From: Pedobacter sp.
Lineage (GTDB): Bacteria > Bacteroidota > Bacteroidia > Sphingobacteriales > Sphingobacteriaceae
Length of the DNA: 6,283 nucleotides
Reading direction: 5' to 3'
Assembly: GCA_028287885.1 (NCBI GenBank)
Contig: JAQBOT010000094.1
Span: 1 to 6,283, forward strand
Part shown: positions 1-5,079 of the stretch, piece by piece
How the letters are laid out: every line of letters begins with the position of its first letter
Position numbering within the stretch: the stretch's first letter is position 1
Program-made: the position numbers and the translations under genes
Notes under the pieces: model-generated
The model's database searches: none
Seen by the model: the letters and a program-made list of their open reading frames with translations, nothing else
What the model was told of the DNA's origin: nothing

Positions 1-917
1 CGTGCGCTGAGTTGATCGTAATCTGCAGGTATAGCTTGCAGTTGCGATTTCAAGTTGTCTATAAGTGACTTTCTGATCTCAGCCGATGGACTAATCTTAA
101 TTAATAACATAACCGAGATTTCCCCGCTGATCTGAACCTTATTGTTCAGCACTTTCGAGGTTCCCCCATCAAGGATCAAACGGCCAAGGCCTTCATAGCC
201 TTGTATACGGCCTGGATAATGATTTTTAAAGTCACAATGGTAGCTGAGCCATTGGTCTGACGCAGAAGAAGACATTTCTTTAACGGCCGACTTGACGAAT
301 TCCCATTGGTTCCATTCTACAGGTACCTGCTCGAAGTTCAGCGTACAATTAATCTTTCCGGTTCCCCGGATTGAAACGACAATAACACTATCCGGTCTGG
401 AAACAAACACTCGGCGCTCGAAGCTTCCCTCAGCGTCTTTCCAGGACACACTTGCCTCCCCCGTCTCAAAATTTACGCTGCGTTGGTAACGGCTGATATT
501 TCCGCCTTGCTGCGCAATCTTGAGCTGAAAAGCTGGTATAAAGGGATCGCCGCCAATTTTATAGCCTTCTTTTTCACGCTGTTGAACAGGGATCTTCGCC
601 GCTTCTTCATTCTTTCCGGCGAGAAGAAGCTTTCTGACTTCCGCAAGCCGGCTTGCCTGATTAATCGCTTTTTGAGGTGCATTGATCGGCAGGAATAAAT
701 TCGATTCTGTGAGTATGATCGTCTCTTCATGGGGTTGTCCGTTTACCAGCGCGCCCATGGTGCCGTTGCCGCTAAGAAGTCCATGCTCCCAGCTTTGTGC
801 GGGCTGCCAGCTTACAAAGCCGCGTTTCGGAACTTTAAACCAGGATTCCTCCTGAGCCTGGGACTGGACCACAGGTCCCAAAAATAGTAACATAGAGAGC
901 AATAATTTTTTATTCAT
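1..917 (-). CDS. Secreted GH95-like glycoside hydrolase, N-terminal part (cut by window edge)
   Basis: The frame is open from an ATG at 917-915 down to base 1, giving 305 complete codons with no stop; the rest of the gene lies outside the window. Residues 1-22 form a typical Sec signal peptide (MNKK, then a leucine-rich core, then QSQAQ), with cleavage likely near residue 21-22 and no lipobox cysteine, so the product should be exported. Residues 36-280 read like the N-terminal beta-sandwich of family GH95 (alpha-L-fucosidase/galactosidase type): a GNGTMGALVNG block at 50-60, an LTESNLF block at 69-75, YQRSVNFETGEASVSW at 144-159, FERRVFVSRPDSVIVV at 166-181 and YEGLGRLILDGGT at 241-253. The end, IPADYDQLSA, matches the YDxLxxxH helix before the catalytic (alpha/alpha)6 barrel. 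That barrel and its acid/base residues are not in view, so activity and substrate cannot be judged. The family assignment is by motif memory; the fucosidase activity is only a family possibility. Confidence 0.8.
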   Translation of the reverse strand, partial: MNKKLLLSMLLFLGPVVQSQAQEESWFKVPKRGFVSWQPAQSWEHGLLSGNGTMGALVNGQPHEETIILTESNLFLPINAPQKAINQASRLAEVRKLLLAGKNEEAAKIPVQQREKEGYKIGGDPFIPAFQLKIAQQGGNISRYQRSVNFETGEASVSWKDAEGSFERRVFVSRPDSVIVVSIRGTGKINCTLNFEQVPVEWNQWEFVKSAVKEMSSSASDQWLSYHCDFKNHYPGRIQGYEGLGRLILDGGTSKVLNNKVQISGEISVMLLIKISPSAEIRKSLIDNLKSQLQAIPADYDQLSA

Positions 918-941
918 AGTTCAAACAGATCTGGTTGGTTG

Positions 942-949
942 TAAAAGTA
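942..949 (-). promoter_or_regulatory. Candidate Bacteroidota -7 box for the hydrolase gene
   Basis: On the minus strand this reads TACTTTTA, seven of eight matches to the Bacteroidota primary sigma -7 consensus TAnnTTTG. It lies 24 bases upstream of the hydrolase ATG, implying a short leader. No good TTTG-like -33 element sits at the expected spacing, because that position is occupied by the TACCTT inverted repeat, so the call is weak. Confidence 0.22.
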
Positions 950-959
950 TCGAGCTTTA

Positions 960-974
960 TACCTTTTTAAGGTA
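960..974. repeat. Inverted repeat TACCTT-TTT-AAGGTA
   Basis: Two perfect 6-bp arms (960-965 and 969-974) flank three T residues. The repeat lies about 43 bp upstream of the hydrolase start codon and just upstream of its candidate -7 box, a usual place for a regulator site. It is too short and has too small a loop to be a good terminator. Confidence 0.4.
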
Positions 975-977
975 CGG

Positions 978-992
978 TATTGTTAACCAATA
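978..992. repeat. Near-palindrome TATTGTTAACCAATA, candidate operator
   Basis: This 15-bp element has six of seven base pairs symmetrical about base 985; the only mismatch is the T983/C987 pair. It lies four bases from the preceding inverted repeat, and GGTAC flanks it on both sides (971-975 and 993-997). The arrangement suggests a binding site for a dimeric regulator of the hydrolase gene, but which protein binds cannot be told. Confidence 0.35.
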
Positions 993-1131
993 GGTACTGT
1001 TATGTAAACACAATGATGTAATCTCAGCAGCTTTCAGCAAGACCAGCCAGTACATCCACCTTTTAACATTGGCACATCCATAAAATTCAAAACAATAAAT
1101 TCTTCATGGCCGTTATAGAAAGAAAAAAGTT

Positions 1132-1404
1132 ATGAACCCTGAAGAAAATGAATTGTTCGATGAGAACGTAGAAAAGCCGGATTCAAATACCGGAATCAAA
1201 GGCTCAAACACGATTAAAGATCCTGATGAATGGACTACAGGTAGCGAGCCGATGACAGGTGCGCAGCAATCCTACCTGAAAACCCTTTCCGATGAAGCCG
1301 GAGAAGAATTCGACGAAACGCTAAGTAAATCTGACGCATCGAAGCGTATTGATGAGCTTCAACATAAAACTGGCCGTGGACTTAATAATGCTTCGCAGGA
1401 GTAG
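1132..1404 (+). CDS. DUF3072 family small acidic protein
   Basis: This 90-residue protein matches the DUF3072 family, whose function is unknown. The diagnostic blocks are DPDEWTTGSEPMTGAQQSYL (30-49), KTLSDEAGEEFDETLSKSD (50-68) and ASKRIDELQHKTGRG (69-83). The first 29 residues are polar and probably disordered. By my count there are 21 Asp/Glu against 9 Lys/Arg, so the protein is strongly acidic; there is no signal peptide, membrane segment or cysteine, which suggests a soluble cytoplasmic protein. The ATG is preceded by a purine-rich AGAAAGAAAAAAG stretch that may serve as a weak ribosome site. The length fits the family, so the gene looks intact. The two predicted helices (roughly 42-58 and 64-78) resemble the 'xxxQxxxLxxL ... 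LxxxEASxxIxxL' helical modules found at the ends of various DNA-metabolism proteins; that link is my inference. The next gene begins 64 bp downstream. Confidence 0.85.
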   Translation: MNPEENELFDENVEKPDSNTGIKGSNTIKDPDEWTTGSEPMTGAQQSYLKTLSDEAGEEFDETLSKSDASKRIDELQHKTGRGLNNASQE

Positions 1405-1468
1405 ACGGTACAAATACTGAAACTTCATAGGCTCAGATATTTGGCCCAATTTTCGTAATGCGGAAACT

Positions 1469-2674
1469 ATGAAAAATCAAAACGCGGGTGCAGGCCTGCA
1501 ATTGAGTCTGGTATCGCTTACGATTGGAGGTTTAAGCATCGGAATGACGGAGTTTCTAATGATGGGGGTACTTCCTGATGTTTCCAGAACCATGCACATC
1601 ACGATCCCGGAAGCCGGTCACCTGATTTCCATATATGCCTTGGGCGTAGTTGTCGGTGCACCATTAATTGTCGGAGTTGCTGGCAAGTATCCTCCAAAAA
1701 AAGTACTGATGGGTTTGATGCTCATGGTTTGTATTTTTAATGGGCTATTTTCCTTAGGGCCAAACTATCCCATGCTGATGGTTGCGCGCTTCTTCGCCGG
1801 ACTTCCACACGGTGCTTTCTTTGGGATGGGTGCCGTTGTTGCTACACGCCTGGCGCCTCCAGGTAGAGAAGCCAGGTCGGTTGCGGTTATGTTTGCCGGT
1901 TTAACTGTCGCGAATATCATTGGGGTCCCTTTAGGAACGTATATAGGTCATAATTTCAGCTGGCGGATTTCCTTCACGCTCATCTCCGTCGTTGCGCTGT
2001 TGGCTATTCTTAGTTTAAAACTTTGGATGCCGAACTTGAAAGCCCAGGCGCAGACGAACTTTCGCGATAGCCTGAAAATCTTCACGAAGATTGAAATGTG
2101 GCTGGTGATTGGGATTTCTGCAATTGGTACCGGAGGATTCTTTGCATGGATCAGTTACATCGCTCCGGTAATTACAAAGGTCTCTGGATTCAGCGATAAC
2201 ATGCTGACCGTCATTATGGTGATTATAGGTTTCGGAATGGCTGCAGGGAACTTCGTTGGTGGCAGGCTTGCCGACCGCTTTTCGCCACTAGTCACCACAA
2301 CCTTGCTGCTGATCTGCATTATGGTGGCTCTGCTAAGTTTTGCCGTCCTGGCTAAATTCCAGGTACCCACTGTACTCATGACCTTCCTTACAGGTGCCAT
2401 TGGTTTCGCTGTAATCGCGCCGATGCAAATATTGATCATGCAAGTCGCGAAAGGTGCTGAAATGCTAGCTTCATCCGTCTTACAGGCAACTTCCAACTTT
2501 GGCAATGCCCTCGGCGCCTATGTAGGTGGATTGCCAATCGCCGCCGGATTCGGGTACACCTCAGCAGAATACGTGGGCATCGGTTTGGCCTTTTGTGGAT
2601 TCGTATTCTGCATGGGGTTATTTTGGAGAAGAAAACACGTTCAAACCCTGAAACCTGCTTTTCAGACCAATTAA
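1469..2674 (+). CDS. araJ: AraJ-type MFS efflux permease (DHA1 family)
   Basis: This 401-residue inner-membrane protein has the length and 12-helix hydrophobic pattern of the DHA1 drug:proton antiporters. It closely resembles E. coli AraJ as I remember it: GMTEFLMMGVL (25-35), AGHLISIYALGVVVGAP (49-65), GLPHGAFFGMGAV (111-123), LTVANIIGVPLGTY (145-158), FSWR (163-166) and a C-half IAPMQILIMQVAKGAEML (316-333). Arg107 lies in motif B, and the glycine/proline-rich 144-160 stretch is the antiporter motif C. Motif A after helix 2 (GKYPPKKVL, 72-80) lacks the usual acidic residue, whereas its second-half copy keeps Asp269-Arg270 (GGRLADRFSP). Helices fall at about 12-35, 50-70, 78-97, 101-124, 137-159, 166-187, 210-233, 243-264, 273-293, 299-323, 333-357 and 367-386. 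The start is an ATG without a clear Shine-Dalgarno site. In E. coli araJ is arabinose-inducible, but its substrate is unsettled; no sugar gene lies nearby here. The symbol is given by homology only. Confidence 0.88.
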   Translation: MKNQNAGAGLQLSLVSLTIGGLSIGMTEFLMMGVLPDVSRTMHITIPEAGHLISIYALGVVVGAPLIVGVAGKYPPKKVLMGLMLMVCIFNGLFSLGPNYPMLMVARFFAGLPHGAFFGMGAVVATRLAPPGREARSVAVMFAGLTVANIIGVPLGTYIGHNFSWRISFTLISVVALLAILSLKLWMPNLKAQAQTNFRDSLKIFTKIEMWLVIGISAIGTGGFFAWISYIAPVITKVSGFSDNMLTVIMVIIGFGMAAGNFVGGRLADRFSPLVTTTLLLICIMVALLSFAVLAKFQVPTVLMTFLTGAIGFAVIAPMQILIMQVAKGAEMLASSVLQATSNFGNALGAYVGGLPIAAGFGYTSAEYVGIGLAFCGFVFCMGLFWRRKHVQTLKPAFQTN

Positions 2675-2789
2675 AATCTTTTAAATAGCACTTGAAGTAA
2701 TTGTAGTTTATCCCATTCTTTTTTTTGTTAAATAATGTATCTTTAAGTACTAAGGCCAAGATAACCAGTAACCTAAAGCTTCATGATTC
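2675..2789. other. AT-rich intergenic gap between MFS and YitT genes
   Basis: The 115-bp gap contains an eight-T run (2719-2726) and the only plausible promoter for the downstream YitT gene. There is no stable GC-rich hairpin that would end the MFS transcript, so read-through into the YitT gene cannot be excluded. Confidence 0.4.
2738..2745 (+). promoter_or_regulatory. Candidate Bacteroidota -7 box for the YitT-family gene
   Basis: TATCTTTA matches seven of the eight positions of TAnnTTTG and lies 44 bp upstream of the YitT-family ATG, inside the AT-rich gap. The best TTTG (2724-2727) is only 10 bp upstream of it, too close for the usual 17-23 bp spacing, so this is a tentative call. Confidence 0.25.
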
Positions 2790-3659
2790 ATGAGAATACA
2801 CAACCTTAAGGCTACCGTAACCGATACGCTACTTACTGTTTTCGGCATATTATTCGCCGGCTTTGCGCTAAGAGGATTTTTGTTACCAAACAAGTTTTTC
2901 GATGGGGGTATCTCCGGTATTTCCCTGCTCATCCATGAGTTTTACAATATCAACCTGGCATTCATAATTATTGTAGCGAATATTCCTTTCATGGTTATGG
3001 GTGCTTACCATGTAAACCGCGCATTTGCACTGAAAACCTTTAGCGCTATTCTCGGGCTTTCTTTATGTGTACAGTTTTTCCCCTATCCACAAATTACAGA
3101 CGACAAGCTCCTTGTTTCGATTTTTGGAGGCGTTTTCATGGGCATCGGTGTAGGCTTGGCCATGCGCGGTGGATGTGCACTTGACGGAATCGAAGTTCTT
3201 GCCCTCTTTACCGGCAAGCGCGTGAGCTTCACCGTAAGCGAAATCATCCTAGCTATTAACATCGTCATATTTCTTGTCTCGGCCCTGAAGCTCGGGCTCC
3301 CCACTGCACTTTATTCTATTCTCACCTATTATACTGCCTCCAAAACGATAGATTTTGTCGTCGAAGGTCTGGAGGAGTATACCGGCGTTACCATCATTTC
3401 TGGCCACAGCGAACAAATTAAAAGCGAACTCGTTATGGGCCTCGGGCGTGGTATAACCGTTTATAAGGGAGAGCGGGGTTTCTTAAAAGAGAGCTTCGAT
3501 ATTAGCCAGCCTTGCGACATCATCTTTACCGTCGTTACCAGGCTCGAACTACGGCGTTTACGAAATATGGTGCAAGGAATAGACCCAAAGGCCTTTGTTT
3601 TTACAAGCATTATTAAGGAAGCGGCCGGTGGTGTGTTAAAACGGAGAAACAGGCATTAG
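2790..3659 (+). CDS. YitT/DUF2179 family integral membrane protein
   Basis: This 289-residue protein has the standard two-part layout of the YitT family. The membrane part (residues 10 to about 190) holds two internal repeats, each with a glycine-rich signature: LLPNKFFDGGISGISLLI (31-48) and MRGGCALDGIEVLALF (125-140). Hydrophobic helices lie near 12-32, 53-72, 80-97, 107-125 and 148-166. The cytoplasmic C-terminal DUF2179 domain (about 197-283) shows GLGRGITVYKGERGF (217-231), VVTRLELRRLRNMV (248-261) and the conserved GIDPKAFVFT (263-272). Full length matches the family. The function is not established; a transporter role is often supposed, and DUF2179 resembles small ligand-binding domains. 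The ATG at 2790 is chosen because the nearby ATG at 2783 is out of frame and stops quickly. There is no Shine-Dalgarno site. Its stop codon directly abuts the stop of the converging cyclase gene. Confidence 0.9.
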   Translation: MRIHNLKATVTDTLLTVFGILFAGFALRGFLLPNKFFDGGISGISLLIHEFYNINLAFIIIVANIPFMVMGAYHVNRAFALKTFSAILGLSLCVQFFPYPQITDDKLLVSIFGGVFMGIGVGLAMRGGCALDGIEVLALFTGKRVSFTVSEIILAINIVIFLVSALKLGLPTALYSILTYYTASKTIDFVVEGLEEYTGVTIISGHSEQIKSELVMGLGRGITVYKGERGFLKESFDISQPCDIIFTVVTRLELRRLRNMVQGIDPKAFVFTSIIKEAAGGVLKRRNRH

Positions 3660-4703
3660 CTACTCGAGCACCTGATAGGTGACAACCGGAAGCGCTTTAT
3701 TCTTCAAGACGTAAGGAGCCACGATTTCACAGTTGAAGGATTCTTTGGCCAAAGTATACACTTCCTCAGAGATGAGGATTTGCCCGGCCTTTGCTACCGT
3801 TTGCAATCGCTGAGCTAGGTTTACGGCATCCCCAATAACGGTAAAATCCAGACGCTTTAATGTCTCAGAACCAATGTTACCAGAAACCATCTCGCCCGTA
3901 TTAATGCCGATAGAAAGTTCCGGCTTATAGTCACATTCAGCAACATGGTAGATCTCTGAACCGTTAAACTGTGCCTTAACGCCTAAAGCAGCATCAATGG
4001 CTCGGTCAAGGTGATACTGGTCCCTAAATACAGCCATGACCGCATCGCCCATAAACTTGTCGATGTGACCGCCATAGCTGATTACAATCTGTGCAATCTT
4101 GTCGAATATGGTATTGATCAAGTTTACTACTTCGTTCGCCGGAACGTTCTCCGTGATCGTCGTAAATTCACATATATCAATAAACATAACCGTAGCAAGC
4201 ATCGTCTCGTTTTCCAGCAGACTATTTGCAAAGGATTTATGGGTCATGAAGTTTAACACATTCTCATCCACATACATTTTAAGGATGTTGTTTTCTTTGA
4301 TAGCTTTAATGGTGTCCTGAAGTTGTTTTACATGGACAATCGCCTTTTCAATCGTCAGTTCAAGATCCTTAAAATCTACAGGCTTAAGCACAAAATCGAA
4401 AGCACCTCTGTTCATCGCAGTTCGTATATTCTGCATGTCACCATAGGCCGATACCACGATTGCTTTAATCACCGGATTAACTTCAGGCAGTCGACTTAAA
4501 AGTGTAAGCCCGTCCATGACCGGCATATTGATATCAGACAATACAATCTCTATATCAGGCTGCTCATCGATCTTTTTAAGCGCTTCTTCCCCATTCTGCG
4601 CAAACACAAATTGATAGAGGTTATCTCTTATCTTCCGTCGGAACTTTTGCTTAACAAGCATTTCCAAATCCGCCTCATCATCTACAACCAGGATCTTAGC
4701 CAT
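3660..4703 (-). CDS. Response regulator fused to class III adenylate/guanylate cyclase
   Basis: This 347-residue protein joins a receiver domain to a nucleotide cyclase. The receiver (2-118) keeps its acidic pair Asp8/Asp9, phospho-acceptor Asp57 (LSDINMP), Ser85 and Lys107 (LKPVD). A helical linker (about 113-165, ending in MYVDENVLNFM) leads to the cyclase domain (about 168-347). There, metal-binding Asp176 (FIDICEFT) and Asp220, substrate lysine Lys216 (DKFMGD), Thr288 at the second base-selecting position (FTVIGDAVN) and the transition-state pair Asn295/Arg299 are all present. The Lys/Thr combination is that of class IIIb enzymes and favours ATP, so cAMP is the likely product; cGMP is not excluded. 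Phosphorylation of Asp57 presumably controls dimeric cyclase activity. It is the last gene seen in the operon: its ATG overlaps the end of the preceding regulator by 8 bp, implying translational coupling. No membrane segment is present, so the protein is cytoplasmic. Confidence 0.92.
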   Translation of the reverse strand: MAKILVVDDEADLEMLVKQKFRRKIRDNLYQFVFAQNGEEALKKIDEQPDIEIVLSDINMPVMDGLTLLSRLPEVNPVIKAIVVSAYGDMQNIRTAMNRGAFDFVLKPVDFKDLELTIEKAIVHVKQLQDTIKAIKENNILKMYVDENVLNFMTHKSFANSLLENETMLATVMFIDICEFTTITENVPANEVVNLINTIFDKIAQIVISYGGHIDKFMGDAVMAVFRDQYHLDRAIDAALGVKAQFNGSEIYHVAECDYKPELSIGINTGEMVSGNIGSETLKRLDFTVIGDAVNLAQRLQTVAKAGQILISEEVYTLAKESFNCEIVAPYVLKNKALPVVTYQVLE

Positions 4704-5079
4704 CAGCGTTAAATGTTTTTAGTTTTGCTTTCAACAGATTGAAGTCCAAAGGCTTTGTCAGGAAGTCATTTGCACCGTTTTTCATAGCCTGAACGTGGTT
4801 TTCCTCGTTGCCATAAGCAGTAATCATCATAACTATTGGAGATGGACTGAGGTATTCATGCCGGATATGATTAAGCAATTCCAGTCCGGTCATACCAGGC
4901 ATATTGATATCAGAAAGTATCAGGACAATTTCAGAAGGTGCATCATGTAAGTAATTAAGCGCTTCTTCGCCAGAGAGGGCGAAGTCAAAGTGCAACTGAT
5001 GATCACGAATTTCCTTTCGAAAATGCTGCAAGAATAAGGGTCTAACGTCCTCCTCATCATCAACAACCAGTACTTTCAT
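4696..5079 (-). CDS. Single-domain CheY-like response regulator
   Basis: This 127-residue protein is a receiver domain and nothing more. Asp7/Asp8, phospho-acceptor Asp57 (LSDINMPGMTG), Thr87 (ITAYG) and Lys109 (TKPLDF) are all in place, so it should accept phosphate. No DNA-binding, enzymatic or other output domain follows; it ends about 14 residues after the lysine loop. Its ATG overlaps the kinase stop in an ATGA (5076-5079), and its own end overlaps the cyclase start by 8 bp (ATGGCTAA), so the three genes are almost certainly one transcript. It may act as a phosphate relay or sink, a regulator through protein contact, or a competitor of the cyclase receiver for the same kinase. It shares much sequence with that receiver (LVVDDE, FRxxIRD, GEEAL, LSDINMPxMxGLxLL, KPxDF), suggesting descent by tandem duplication. 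Confidence 0.92.
   Translation of the reverse strand: MKVLVVDDEEDVRPLFLQHFRKEIRDHQLHFDFALSGEEALNYLHDAPSEIVLILSDINMPGMTGLELLNHIRHEYLSPSPIVMMITAYGNEENHVQAMKNGANDFLTKPLDFNLLKAKLKTFNADG

Larger units (their letters stand above)
918..1131. promoter_or_regulatory. Divergent intergenic region with candidate operators
   Basis: These 214 bases lie between the start of the leftward hydrolase and the start of the rightward DUF3072 gene, so they must carry promoters for both or be read through. They are AT-rich and hold two inverted repeats (960-974 and 978-992) close together on the hydrolase side. I see no convincing TAnnTTTG-type promoter for the rightward gene; the nearest fit is TAACATTG at 1064-1071, without a matching upstream element. 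No small ORF or RNA gene is evident. Confidence 0.5.

Noticed and set aside
473..730. Minus-strand 85-codon frame, and plus-strand frames at 292-489 and 483-698
   Set aside because: All lie within the uninterrupted hydrolase reading frame, have basic or low-complexity translations, and show no family motif.
2671..2726. TTAAAA-TC-TTTTAA followed by a T8 run as a terminator for the MFS gene
   Set aside because: The stem is entirely A/T with a 2-base loop and the T run lies over 30 bases further on, so it does not form a convincing intrinsic terminator.
2436..2759. Minus-strand 107-codon frame across the end of the MFS gene
   Set aside because: It is mostly antisense to a clear transporter gene and its translation is Arg/His-rich without motifs, typical of a shadow frame.
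2783..2785. ATG upstream of the YitT-family start
   Set aside because: It is out of frame with the gene and reaches a TAA after eight codons.
3669..3681. CACCT-GAT-AGGTG hairpin near the converging stops as a terminator
   Set aside because: The stem is only five pairs with a 3-base loop, lies inside the cyclase coding sequence and has no T tract on either strand.
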